From Trichoplax sp. H2 (Eukaryota > Placozoa > Uniplacotomia > Trichoplacea), in contig NOWV01000068.1 of the NCBI GenBank assembly GCA_003344405.1, positions 310,001 through 374,000 of the forward strand: DNA of 64,000 bases, in the 5' to 3' direction. Both the position numbers and the translations under genes were made by a program. Of the stretch, positions 12,652 to 26,460 are shown piece by piece (the stretch's first letter is position 1; every line of letters begins with the position of its first letter). The notes below the pieces were generated by a model, which was given only the letters and a program-made list of their open reading frames with translations, did not search any database and had not been told where the DNA came from.

Positions 12652-13230
12652 TATTTACTTATCCCGTTTTCTGAAAGACTATGACAACGACTATGCATTA
12701 CGGTTTACGTTATTGATTAATATATCAAATAACTGTTGATAACTTGCGCTACATATAGATGTGATATGGCTAAGAATCACTTCCGTTCATAATGACATAT
12801 TTAAAAAATATGATGTAGTATTGAAGTTGATACCCGCTCTATTTCCGTATAACCAGAGCAGTAACCAGCATACTACAATTTACAATATTATTGTAAATAA
12901 AAATATCAAATAGCTATGGGCTACATCGTATAAAAAGGCGTACTCGTACAGCCTTGGGAAAAGATCTATTCAGAATGACTTATTAAATTAGAGTAGTGTA
13001 GTATTCGAATATTTACTTTACTTATTTTAGGAAGGCTACGACAATAATCCTTCTATAATATCGCCAAATTTGACCTTAAAAATGGTACCAGACACCAATC
13101 TATAGATTGAACTATATAGAAAAGTCTATATAGCCCAGAAAAACGCTCCTTCATATTTACATATTTTATCAGGGTTACATATTATTCAGATATTTATTTA
13201 CCTTATTTTCTAGTAGACTAAGACAATAGT
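12652..13230. repeat. Degenerate tandem repeat, period about 180 bases
   Basis: Copies of a T-rich unit ending in a phrase like 'ctgaaagactatgacaacga' begin near 12652, 13010 and 13191 ('ggaaggctacgacaataat', 'tagtagactaagacaatag'). The spacing is 358 and 181 bases, implying a decayed copy near 12830. A second phrase, 'cagaatgacttatta'/'cataatgacatattt', recurs in the same register. Confidence 0.55.
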
Positions 13231-15494
13231 CAAAGTGATAGCAACCACTTAATTTACTTATAGAAAAAAATGAATTGTAAATGCATGTGCTCAAGAAATT
13301 ATGGATAGTTACAAGCGGGGGCGCTATAGCCAGCATAGTTGATATGTTGACGTAATTTGGAAAATAAATTTACATTACGACTAGACAAAGTCAAGAAATG
13401 ATTACTCATGATTCACACTATTTGTATTTCGTGTTGCATACCCATAAATTCAGTTGTAATAACAAACTTTACTATAATACGGTATCCTCAGATATGCAAA
13501 AACTAATATTTAAGGTATACTACGGATGTCTTCACCCTATAATATCCATGAATACAGTAGTAAAAGATCAAAGTCCGCCATTAATATGTTGTCCGTGGAT
13601 ATCAGCTAATTTTATAACAGTTGCCTAATCGATTGTATTAACTACATCGCCTTTATAATAATACTGTATAGATATTATCAAGACTAATTACGATTAAGTT
13701 TACTCTCGAGGAAGTAGTAGTTCTCAATTATATTTTTTTCTTGTACCAGTTCCTACAGTAAGAGCTGATCTTAGAGAAAAAATTGAATCATCCTGTTATA
13801 CAGCGAGTACTATTTGGCTTAATAACAGCAACATTTTAACCCGTAAATCAATTTCAAATCACTTCTGCATTTATTTAACAATTTTCTTTTCGCTTGGCAA
13901 CCCTACCAATAATTGCTATCCAAAAAAATTGATGATAGTCCTATAGGACTAGAAGAAAGCTGTCATCGCTAAAGGGTCCAAAATGCGGTTTAACTGATTG
14001 TTATGCTATTTCATTCTTAATGACAAAATTATATTATGCGGTTAAGATGAATGAATAGAATTACGATAGTTTAAGTGATGCAAGTAGAATATTTTTCTTA
14101 CTACTGCATACTGATGAGCTTTATTGATTGACGACTGGATTAATTCCATGTGGTAGCCATATGTTGCTGATTACTGAGCATTTTTGAAAAATAGTTTTAT
14201 TATTGACTGTGTGCATACTTTTTATTGATGGAAACATACGATAGCAAGTAACTGATTCATCACCGATAGAACTGGAATTGCAAATAGGATCCCATTGCAT
14301 TAGTTGGCTATTGATTCATTCTTCTTCTTTTATTCTGTTATTTTAAATATAGCCACGGTATAATAAGGGGAGGAGGCAATTATGATATGATCTAAATGGA
14401 AGAAATAGTACGAGAACATAGAAAAAATCGAAACAGATAGAGTGGATAGCGCTGGAAAACATCAGCTGTATTATAGAATTAATGAACTAATTGACATTAG
14501 AATGGCAAAGCCATCCATCAATCTTTCATTATACCTCATCAATATTCAAATTATTGCATACCATAGATCAATACAACAGTAATATCCTTCAGGTGGCTTA
14601 ACTCATTTCGATCCTGTTTTACAATACTTTTAATTGAATATCATTTGCATTAGTTATACAATCTCGTGAATTGGGATTGTATTAGTACTCTGCCACTATT
14701 ATTATAGTAGAACTAAGCAAACGGCCACGATCATCATTCTTGCTGGAACATTGTCTACACCCTCTATCATTCCACTGGCTACGGACAATCTATGGACAAA
14801 AATTCTATTTCAATCATTAAATAGACTCAGATATTACCCATAGATTGCCTATACTAGTTTATCAATAGCATTATCCCTTATTTTTCCTATTATGACTACT
14901 ATGCCCTTATATTATCATTGGAATTTATGATTTTATCATAATTAATTGCCTCACAAGACATCTTGTAAGTAACAGAGAAAAAATTTTCTTTACCTACCTT
15001 GTAATTTGCATTTATTTTAGAGGATTTGAATTGATCATGTATTCATACTTGTAGAGTCAAATTTAATGCGTTCATGTCAGAAAGTAATATTAATACTCCT
15101 TGATAACCAGCTATTGGGAATAATTATTTAGCCTTTCGACCGGTATTTTTTTACTGCCGTTTACTGTAATAGTGATCTTCGAGAATCGTCTGCATACCAC
15201 GCAATATTTGCGATAAGATGATGAAATTTTTATAACTACTTTCACGTTATAGTCTTTGGTTTACAGAAGGACTATTTTGTGATTAAGATAAATTTATCTA
15301 TCCTACTCTAGGGTATTAACTATTTATTCTAAAGATTTTTAAAATGATAGCAATATAGTCATAATTTCGTTCATCATTTAGAAACATTTTATTTACTAAT
15401 ACAGTCATCCAGTGCCGTCGGTATTTTTGTTAGGAAGGAATGTCCTTTCATACGTGTATTCGTTTACTCTTATATTCTCATTTTCTTTCGCGGC

Positions 15495-15907
15495 TTTAAT
15501 GGCAACATTTCAAAGTATCAATTTAATGGATTGGCTTATATTTTAATCCTTACCATATCAGATTAAAATTGAGTTAATGTAGCGAAAATCATTTAATTTT
15601 ACTTCTTCTGCAAACCATTTAATCGAAGCTATTTAGTACTAAAATATCAATCATTTGGAAGAAGTACATCGACCGACTAAGTCATTCTTTCTTCCACCCT
15701 TTTAATAGCAACATTTCAAAATATCATTTTAGTGAATTGGTTTATGTTTTAATCCTTTTTAAAAACAGATTCGGATTGAAGTCGTGTTGTAAAAATCATT
15801 TAACTTTTTCTATAAGCCATTCAATCACAACTGTATAGTAGTAAAATATCAATCGTTTGGAATATTTAAATCGACCGGTTAGGTTATTCTTACTTCGCCG
15901 GTTTTAA
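15495..15907. repeat. Degenerate tandem duplication, period 206 bases
   Basis: Unit 1 starts at 15495 and unit 2 at 15701, both with 'tttaatrgcaacatttcaaa'. They stay alignable through 'ttaatcctt', 'aaaatcatttaa', 'taaaatatcaatc' and 'atcgaccg'. Identity is clearly below that of a recent duplication. No coding capacity is seen. Confidence 0.7.
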
Positions 15908-17191
15908 TAAAGTAGTTTAACACACTACTTCAGTATAATAGCCTACTGTATATTATTTGTAAATAACTAACTGTAGATTGCGTTATGGTCGTGAAATCAA
16001 TTTTCTAATCCTAAGATTAAACTTCTAACTCATCAACAGTTAAGAAAAATACTCTTGGTCATTGTCCAAACTAAACCACTACATTACTATTTATGCACTT
16101 TCATACAAAAAAATACTCTAGACTTCTAATTTGATGCGTTGACTACGTATTAATCCTGTTAGAGAGTAAGTTAAAACTAGTATTTGCAATTGAAACCGTT
16201 TAACCTATGCTCCTACTGTAAATTTATTGATCTTAGATTTATGCATAGTGTCAAATCAAGTATTTCTAACGAAAAATACTCTTCAATATCCATACTAGTC
16301 TATTAACTTATTTGCTAATTTTCAAAGCGATATACCACTAAATAATATTTTATTACATTAAGGCCATAACTTAGTCTTTTTCAACAGTATATTAAATTGG
16401 TTGTTGCAGTTGAAAGTATTTCATTTTTGTCTTTGTCCTACGATTTCAATCATATTTATACACTTAAACATCGGTATATCATCGTTCGCTAAGAAAGAAT
16501 ATTCCAGATCACCGTTCATGTAATCCCTAGCCTATTTTGTACGTCTTATCAATCTTAATACCAATACTTGAAAATAAGGCTTTGATCCATTGCTTTACAT
16601 TTTTAACCTTCACCTATGCTAGAAGATTGGATTTTTATAGTTGAATTTGTCTAATCTTTCCCTTTATAATAGAAATCATATTCATACCTAAACTACGACA
16701 ATATCAATCATTTAATCATTAAGGATAAATATAATCATATTCGGATATCAACCATATCAATTTTGCTAACTTTTATTTCTTTGATCGTTGATTTGAAAGT
16801 AACGATTTAAAATACTTTTCTGATTGGTTGGCTTCCATTTATCCCTTCTTAACTGCAATTAAAATCAAATGAATTTATCTTTTCTACTGCATAAATCTGT
16901 ATAAACTACAAGGTCATGCCAACACCATTCGTCATAATCATTTACTTTGACATAAATAGTAGTCGATCTGTTAGCCTTTAAACTGCTCTAAATACTTGGA
17001 ATATTCATGATGTTAACTTCTTATAAAAGTACGTTGTGTTATATGAAAGATTATTTCACTCTTTTTCAATCTAATGTTCAATTTATCTTCGTGGTTTCCT
17101 TGTTAGATTTGCGACTACCGTCTTGGAAAACAAGATTGGTCAATCCCACTTTTATTTTAAGTAGATAAATTTCCTGCATCGATGTTTCAAA

Positions 17192-17258
17192 ATGAAGACA
17201 AGACAATCTTTCGAAAGGATCATGATCCTTATCACGATCTGCTTGAGCAGTGTTCAGG
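17192..17258 (+). CDS. Orphan leader exon encoding a signal peptide
   Basis: ATG at 17192 opens 22 codons: a basic start (MKTRQSFER), a hydrophobic core (IMILITICL) and a small-residue end (SSVQ). A strong donor CAGG|GTAAGT follows, leaving phase 1. This is the form of a first exon of a secreted or membrane protein. The next recognisable exons downstream on this strand belong to the Ig/FN3 receptor, whose acceptors at 26456 and 27574 are also phase 1, so splicing to either keeps frame. It could be an alternative first exon of that receptor across a 9-10 kb intron, or the start of an unseen gene. Confidence 0.4.
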
Positions 17259-20200
17259 GTAAGTCGTTGTAGCCTATATTAGCATGCACTTACTACCAAA
17301 TAGTATGCTCTAACTTACCTGTGGCATATAAAGTGCTATAGTATTAATCAGCGAAGGGTTGCTGTTACTCCTTGAACTAATGCTGATGTTAACTAAAATT
17401 TTAACTCAAAATATTACCGATTCTATAGTATCTTGAAAGTTCATAAATACTAATGAAGACTTGATACTGTAATATCTATTACATTGAGATCTTAAAAATA
17501 GCAATAGGAATGCAAAATAATTGATGATAATCTGATCTTATCATGTATAGCTTTAAGTTTTCGATCATAATCTAACCTTAACCCTAAACTAAAATACTTT
17601 CCATATGATTTCGAGATCGAATTAGGACTTACGTAGTATTAACTGTCGTAGTAAGATTTCTATAACGAATAAGCCATAAAATATTAGCACAGCAACTCGC
17701 TAGTAGTGGTTAGAAATTATATCAAATTATCAGGAGTGATTCAATTCTATTACTAATAAGTAAGATACTGAATGAAAAATTGAACGATACGATGACCTTA
17801 GTATCCGTTAACGCTGCCCTAATACTGAGAAGATTATTATTAGTTATATTTCCCAATCCCAAGCATCTATGAATCATACGAAATATACAGTAAAATGCAA
17901 CGTTAATTGTAATCCATTAGGGTTAAACGAGAAATCATTGAACAAAATTGTGAGATTTTATCCGATCTAAAATCATAGGAAACTAGTAATAATTTGTTCG
18001 ATTACTTGAATAAAGCTAAAACAGATTTCGCAGTTATAAGGATCTGCCTCTAGTTCGTTAAATTTTCACAACTTTCATTGCAAGGACTTGCTGAATAGTA
18101 ATGCAAGGCTTATGCTCAAATTATCGATCTCGACTGCTCAATGCGTACCAAGGTTACATAATTTCGTTCTCATGTTGGAAGAGAGGGGAAATATCAAATT
18201 ACAGTATGCATCATTTAATATCTTCGTAGGATTTAGATATCGATATCTGCATATTTTGGCCCTGAGCATAACTTTTCTAATCTGTATCACCTTTCACGAG
18301 TGTCTGAAGGCAAAATTGCATCTATTTTTACTGGCCTTAATAGCATATTCAGATAATCCGTAGCATTATGCAAACCACTATAATGATTAATATTTAATGC
18401 TTTTAAAATTTAGCCATGCTTATTTTACAAGTGTTGAAGGTGTTATAGATAGTTTTAAATTGAAATATATGTGCGATATATAGCTGCTACACTATTTAAA
18501 TATGAACGCAAATTTTCGTTGGCAAATATCCTATTCTAACACAATACTGCACGGAGTTTTGATCTAGCTAACTTTTGAACAATAATTTTTAGACTTAAAA
18601 AGGCAGATTTTCATTAAAAATAGCTGTCTTTTCTGAAACTTTTCACGGTATACTTTTAGTATTAGTCATATCTGATCAACTTGATCTATTCGAATGTCTT
18701 TAAAGAGGGTAAATTAAAGGAATATAATACGAATTATTTAGACCATGATTAAGATAGTTATAAACTTCAGTTACTATAGTCGGTGTGGGTTAGAACTAGT
18801 GCAATTCTATTCTTGATTATTTCGGGTATCATAAATAATGCTTTAAATCTGGAATGATTTATTCTTGAAGCTGTAAATGGAAATTAGTAGTATATTAGTT
18901 TATCTATTCCACTCTTGCCATAAGGACAGCTTTTTATTTAAAAATATACAGGCATCTATGACATTTTAGTATGGAAATCTTTATGATTGCAACATAAGAG
19001 GAACACCTACCCAGGGTAAGATAGCAAGTTGGAATTGATGACGACATTAAATAAAAATTTAGATAGGACATACAAATTTTCTTTTAAAATTTCTTATATT
19101 ATCGCCTAAGGGAATTCATTGATTGCGATTACTGTCAATTCTATTATTAGTGCTTTAGGAAAGTACGACTGCGTTAGGATTCAACTTCCTATTTGCCTTC
19201 TAGCCTTTTCAATTTCTTGAGTTACTATTTTTCAAAGGATAATGCGTAATTTCACCTGCTTCCTTTTTATCTACACAACATTAATCTTGTAACATAATAT
19301 TTAAGCAAATTTGCCATAGTTTGCGGTTTTATGTTACTACTATATCGCATTCATTAATTAGAATGGCTAGTCTGTTGTTTGCTTACCTATCATGCCTTAA
19401 TTTAATCAACAGCCTCGTGCTAAATCCGTCTATTGTCAAACTACGTACTTTGTACTTTTACGATGAAAGGATAGTTTGTTGTCGTTTACACTTAGCGTCC
19501 CTCAAAAAGGATCAACATTGTTGTGCTTGGCTAAATTATCCTAGCAAGCTCTACTTTAGTAAGCTTTTTTATTCTTATAAAATTTGGATGCAATACATAG
19601 TAGTTAGGACCGAGAATTTCTTTCGTTACTATCAAAGTCTAGGCTAAATTTTTACTCTTAGATATTGTTACCTGGGCACTATAAAATCATTTAAAATAAT
19701 ATTCCTGGAAACAGAAAGAAAAGATAATCTAAATCTATAATTTCAGTTTTATTTAAAACTTACATTATCCCTTTATTTAGAGCTGTTACTGCCCATTTAA
19801 TTGTGCAAAGTTTAACATTGCAGATAAATATTTCAGTAAGATCAAACTTGAACCATCCATCATTTATTAGATTAGAGCTACTGTTTATTGCTTATTTCCT
19901 TCAAATCTATCGTTTATAGTCCCAATCCCTTTGTAAAATTCTTTTAGTCTGTACACTATTCACTTAGTGAAAAATATTACTTAGCGTACGTCTTACACGT
20001 GTAAATTTAATATTTTAAAAAATTCGCATTTAGATTCACAAAGAGTCCATCTTTTATTTAGTTAATACTATGGTGTTACAGTTGGATTATTCGATACATC
20101 TTACCTTGATAGATTTAATGGCATAGTACAAGCTTACTTTAAGTGTTAATAAGCCGATAAGACGGATACACCGCTTTTTATTTTATTCATTACAGATCTT

Positions 20201-23200
20201 AATAATTCTAGTATATATATATACATTCTAATTATTTTACATCACGTCATTTGAACGATTCATAATCAGTTTAGTTATATCTTATAATTAATCTATCTGT
20301 TTCATTTGGACTGATTTGCTTGTCACTACAATTTTAGTCTAAAGTAAGACAATTTTTGCTCTTGATAAAATTACCCGCTGTCAAAGAATGTCCTTCAATA
20401 GTAGCATAAAATTAATTACTTGAAATATGATGACCACAATGCGACCGCAAATAATTCATTACTTAGATTTTTATAATGAGTAGAATAACTATTTACAATT
20501 AGAATTATCATGTTAATAAGATTGGAATTTAGATCACGTCATTCAATTGATGCCATCCTTTATTTCATATCTGTGATTAAGGGCATAAGCTTCAAGGGAA
20601 GAATGTAAATAAATAACTACTGCACATATGTGACAGTGCAATCGATTGCGCAATTAATCATTTTCACTATTTGCGATGAAATACTATGAAGTGACTAACA
20701 ATATTGCGATAAATCGATTACATTAACCCCCGGTCTTGAATATCGCCGGATGGGATAACCTGATAGAAAAGATACTGACTTGATAGACGCTCTAATTAGT
20801 AAATTGATCAAGCAAAATTAGATATACAATAGCAACGCCTAATCAGACGTTATTGATGTAATGTTATCTAACGATACAATGCATATTTTCTTAGATTACA
20901 ATAGATAAGATAATATGTTAAGTATTGTTATTGCAGTTTATTTCATTATCGAACACAGTCTTTTCTTACCGGTACAATATTGTCGCGGTTATTTTGGTCT
21001 TTTCAGTTTGGGCAGTATGAGCACAAATTCTATATCGATTGTAGTATCTAGTAAGAAGTGGTTGGTTATATATGTCAATATTGTTGACGATTTACGTATA
21101 TCGATTCTTCTTTTCTGGCAAATTTTACTGAGCAAGAAATCGGTGGTGATCTTTGATTACCACCAAAATTAAGTACATGACCATTTTTAGCTATGTGTAG
21201 TGCATCGGATTCTATTTTATTAAATTATACAGAGCTGGAATTGAACGATTATGGTAGAGGGTAATGGAGGCGTTAAATCATTATTAGTAAAATGCATGTT
21301 AAATGATCTCATACGGGGAATTGAAGGTCATCGTGAAGAGCTACATAGACACTTAGAAATGAAATAGTACAGCAGTATTGCAATTGCTAACTTTAATTTT
21401 TGTACGTGGACAAATTTACATATAAAATAGGAATTCAATAATTTTGTTGACAGTTCTGTAGATCCTTGGCTATTATTAATAATATGCATATTTTTTATCT
21501 TCACAAATTACATTTAATCATTTATCGAATGCTGTCGCTGACAGCAATATTGGGGCTTAACAACCCCTATTGATATGCGATTATTATGCATATTGGTTAA
21601 TCCCAAAATCATATCTAATAAGGAACTAAATAATATTTTTGAAAGCTACGAAGGCATTTGGCTATTGTTACGATTTGTATATTAACTATTAATAACTACT
21701 TCTATCTCAAAGAGGAATTAATAGCTATCATCAAGAGGCGTATAAGCTCTTAGCAATTGTTGATGGTACCAATATTTACCTACTTCCTCTGTTCTATTTG
21801 TAAGGAATAGCAGATTATTATTGAAAACTATCTACTGCAGCTACTCGGTTATCGATAACATTCATATTTACTCGAATTAAATCTAACAAGAAATTGAAAG
21901 CTTACGTTGACATTTATATTTTGTAGTTGGATAATAATGATGATATGTATTCATATTTACCCATATCGCGAAATTACAGCCAACAATGGATTGAAAGTTA
22001 TAATTGAAAGCTACATATCTAGCAGCTGCATATTGTTGCTTTCTATTAGCATATTTATCAATTTTGTTGAATCACATCAAACAAGAGATCCAAAGCCATT
22101 GTGGAAACTAGATTCCTTTATTAATAAGTACTAGTGATTTTTATGAATGCTCAAATTCGATTATCATGATTATCCTTATGGTGCAATCATTTAAAGGTAG
22201 CACCCACTCTGTTTGTAAGGTGATCTTATACTGGCATTACATATCATGGGCAATCCTCTTTCATGTAGAATTAACCATTTTTTATGATATAAAACTTATT
22301 ATACTCAATCTATTAGTTTATAATCGCTAATCGCTACTGAATAACAATTCAAACTCAAGCATGCAGTCAAGCAATACAGATGTACGAGTATATGATACCT
22401 ACATGCCATACTAATTCGAGCCCTCTTACATCTATTTACGGTCTTAAATGGAAAAAAATAGACAAATTGTTTCAATCGAACCCAAATATCGGGCAGTATC
22501 CCTTCAAAACTAGTTTAGTGCTGGCATAAATCATGATGACTTCTCGGGTGATTATAGAAAGCCCCTTTTCAATTTTTACTCAATCTTTACAATTTAGATG
22601 AACTTGGGATAGAGGGTTCTAGAGTGGTCCTTGCAAAATTCAATCGATTGAAAATAAATTAAGAACATTTACTTGTATACAGGATATTACTTAATTCATA
22701 GCTGATTGTCTATCTTACGTTGAGCAGATAATTCCTTACTTTACAGAGCCCTTTCAAGGGATTTTAAAACTGAGCGCAAATAGATCATATTAGAATTAGG
22801 ATCTATGCTATAACAACGCTAATGACTGGTCTTGTCCAATTTTGTTCTGTACTGCATATTTAAAGGTAGCTGATGAGCTCAATTATAGCATTAATTGAAT
22901 TGTGATAGCGGTTCAAGATCATAAATAGGCGGAGAAAAGGTGCGGTTTATTGATACTCAGATGATGAGATGATGATCATTGGAATGTCTTCATTAACCAA
23001 TGACAACACGATGTGATAATTATAGAAATTGGTAAAAATATGACATAATTTTCTACTTCATAAAATGCAGCGTAAGCATTTTATGGGTCAAATCATATGA
23101 CTGATACCTCGATAGGAAATTATAAGTATCAATAAGATCAAACATTTCATTAGACTTTATATTTCCGTACCTTAACCTGATGATTATAATTTATTATGGG

Positions 23201-26200
23201 TGCATAATGCGGGTTGTTATAGGATATATTTAATCCATAATTATAACCTACAGTATCTCCAACTGCTCAAAGTAACAAGCATGCATATTTACTATTGCCA
23301 CATGCAATTATATTTAAATGATTTCATTTGAAATTTAAAGTGATCTCGAGATAGTTTAGGGTATGCGACGGGTTTACCTTAAACAATCAGGTCGTTTTAT
23401 TCGCTATTTCTACTTTCCGATGAATACCTTTACTATTGTAAGCAAATTGGGCTTCATTTGCAATACTGACTGATCACTGAAAGACTGCTAATTCCCTATC
23501 ACGCATTATTTAGGCGTGATTTGCACTTATTAGATGTGGTAATGGTATGACAGTAGCCTTAGCCCGATCGAAAATAGCTACTGAAATTATGTGAGGATAT
23601 TCTATAATTCTAATTTGTTATAATGAAACTTACAGTAATAGTTTTCATGAAAAAATAGCTTCTATTAATGAATGGCTACTAATTTCTGGAATCATTATCG
23701 GCGTGCGATTATAATATAAGGCCTTCCTATATTTCTAGTTGATTACAGTGTAATTTCGCATGATGATCTTTATAATATCTCAAGTTATATTGAGGGATGA
23801 TTACTAATTACTAGGCTTGGCATTGGTGTGCCATTATATTAAAAAGATGTCCCGTAGTTCTATAAAGTAACTTTACGATGGTGATCTTTATAGTGAGCTA
23901 TGAAGTATGTTTCAGGTGTGAATTTTGCTCTAAGTTATAATTTCTAGAGGGTAAACTACCGCATATCAAAAATGTACTCGTATTTTAATCAATCGATATC
24001 CTACTAGATACTGTAATTTTTTTCGTCTATTTTTGTAGGTTAACTCTGGCTGAGTGCAAAAATAATGCTCTAGGTGTTTGACATTCATTCATAATATTCA
24101 ATCAAGTTAGAATATTGTTTTAGATATATAGTATAATAGTTAGGATAGCATCATTTATTTATCCATCTTTGTTCCGCATTAGAGTAGAGTTGAAGATATT
24201 TAGGTTTGGTTAACGCTTCCCTAATTAAATGATACGTCTGCAACCTTTAAAGATTGTTCCTAACTAGTGAGCTTTATATCAACATATTATCGTAATAGAG
24301 GGCATACCTCTACTTAATGATAGCATCATGACATTATGAAATCAAACCTTACATGACTAATCCCGTAGAGCTAGAAAAAAGGATCATCGAGGATAATTTC
24401 AATACACTGATCACTATAATGTTACTATCTGTTCAATGATGACATCATGTTTGATTTTCATTTTGGAAACTTATCAAATATTCGGTGGCCATATTGGCTA
24501 ACTGTGTCAATAATTGTTATCATTCCTCAAATCATACGTTATTATGTCAATAAAATGTGATCTCTCCCTTCTTGATCAATATAATCAACAAGAGTGTATA
24601 AGCTAAAGGTTGATCAATATCATTATCGGTAGTATATATATATAGTTTAAAGGCAATGATGACTATATAGGTAAAGGGACGAAATATTAATTACTCTCAT
24701 TACCGGATAATAACAAGACAATTTATAGATTATCCTATCAATTTGAAGTTATATCAATGTTGATTGAAATAAATTTGGATTCAGCTATTTCCATGATTGG
24801 AATATACATTTCGTAGCTAAATTATAGTTTGTAAACAATTCTATAGCCTCAATAACATCTTTAACATTGCATGCTTTCAGATGATGCAATCAAGGGAATT
24901 GTATAATTTATTGCCTTGATTAGTATGCAAGGCGTTATGAGGGTACTGGATAAAAAAATCAATCAAATATTCCTTTTATTCAACTTGATCAAATTTAACT
25001 TAATATTAAAGGCCAGCGGCATAATTTGATAAAAGTATTTTTTAGTATGATAATTTACGTTATTTTAACTGTGTCTCATAGCAAATTAAATTTTAACATT
25101 CATATACTCGTACAAGCGTTTACTTATCCACTTGATCGCTATTTGGTAATTTTTTTCGTTTCGTGATCATCAATCAACAACGTGATGACTACGATCAATC
25201 TCACACGAGTATTTAATTGACTTGGAAAGTTGCCAGATTATAATCCTGGCTTTCCATATGGTCCTTAACAATTATTGACAATGATTAGGCCAGAATCAAT
25301 AAATAGTCAATCGTTACTACATGAAAGAAAATCAAAATTGGGTCAATCAAGTTACTACATGTTTTTTGCTGGTCACAGAATGGTTTTCCATCCTGCATAG
25401 CTTGTATAATTTCGTATTTAGGATGAATAGATTTGTAATGGAATTCGCAGATATTTTCTTTTTATTCTTTGGGTATTTAAATCATCTCTTAATTGAATAG
25501 ACGTGTAGATTACTTGATAAGAAAGAATTCGTGCTGATTAATAACCAGGACCTCCCTTACTGCTATAATTTTTGACAGTAAATCCTCACTTGACCTTTCT
25601 ATATATCTGCAGCTTTTAACGCAAGATTTTCATGAAACAGCTCAGCAAATTGAGATCTTGTTTTTATGCTATTTCGTCTTAAAATATCAAAATTTCTACG
25701 TATAATTCGTGTAGAAAACTTTCAAGAATGACGATTCTGACAAAATTACTATAATTCTTTTTTTTTTAAAATATTGAAACTGGCCTAAAAGTCAATAGCA
25801 TAACTAATTTTGCAAAATATTGATTGAAGCTGCCCTCTATATCACATAATTTTATGCCTTTTTGCTGTTAGGTTTGTTGTGCATAAGCTAATGATTCTCA
25901 TATCACGGTCTTGCAGTATTGATCAGAATATATTTCCGCGCACAATTGTCACAGTTTCTACTAGTTGTAGCTCTGTGGTCACGTTAATACTGCTTTATTG
26001 GTGTATTTGTAGCTTGTATCAGTTGTTCTATCATAATTAGGATATCATCAATTATTGATAATTTTCTCATCATATCAGATGTAAATAGTGTACGGAGTTT
26101 CTCTTGTAATATCAGTTATAGATTATTGTATTATTCTTTCATATTTAAGAATCATTTGATAACTTCTCGTCATTCTAATCAATACTGGATATAATTTATT

Positions 26201-26460
26201 ACAATATCAATCATAGCTTTTGCATAACAACTATACCTCTTTATCTATAGGACTTATTCATGAGGTTCTTGCACATAGTTATCTTGATTTATTAGATATG
26301 TTTTATCACTGCGTTTATTAATTAAAGCTTGCACTAGCTGTAATGTAAAAATATTCGTATATTTCTATCTTACAACTGCACTTACGACGTACTAATATCT
26401 TACATTAAGCTGGCTATTTCTTTCATGTCAATCTAAACTGCAACATTAAATTTAGTGATA
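17259..26460. other. Long non-coding interval, possibly a first intron
   Basis: About 9.2 kb without a supportable exon. Frames such as 18088-18363, 19321-19647 and 20915-21172 are hydrophobic by AT-rich composition and lack family signals. From about 21.5 to 22.1 kb recurring phrases ('catatttac', 'tctaacaagaaattgaaagc'/'tctaataaggaactaaataa') suggest another decayed repeat. If the leader exon at 17192 belongs to the Ig/FN3 gene, this is its first intron. Confidence 0.4.

Larger units (their letters stand above)
9222..17191. other. Gene desert with degenerate tandem repeats
   Basis: About 8 kb of AT-rich DNA with no convincing coding exon. Short open frames (for example 13398-13628) lack splice context and codon bias. 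Two degenerate tandem arrays are listed separately (12652-13230 and 15495-15907). Sequence from about 15.9 to 16.9 kb shows further weak internal similarity (recurring phrases like 'atatcaatcattt' and 'ttaatcct'), suggesting older copies. Confidence 0.5.

Noticed and set aside
13398-13628. 76-codon frame in the desert
   Set aside because: No splice context, no family resemblance, and composition like the surrounding AT-rich DNA.
18088-22134. Several hydrophobic frames of 75-108 codons
   Set aside because: Hydrophobicity follows from T-rich DNA; no domain signature or credible splice junctions were found.
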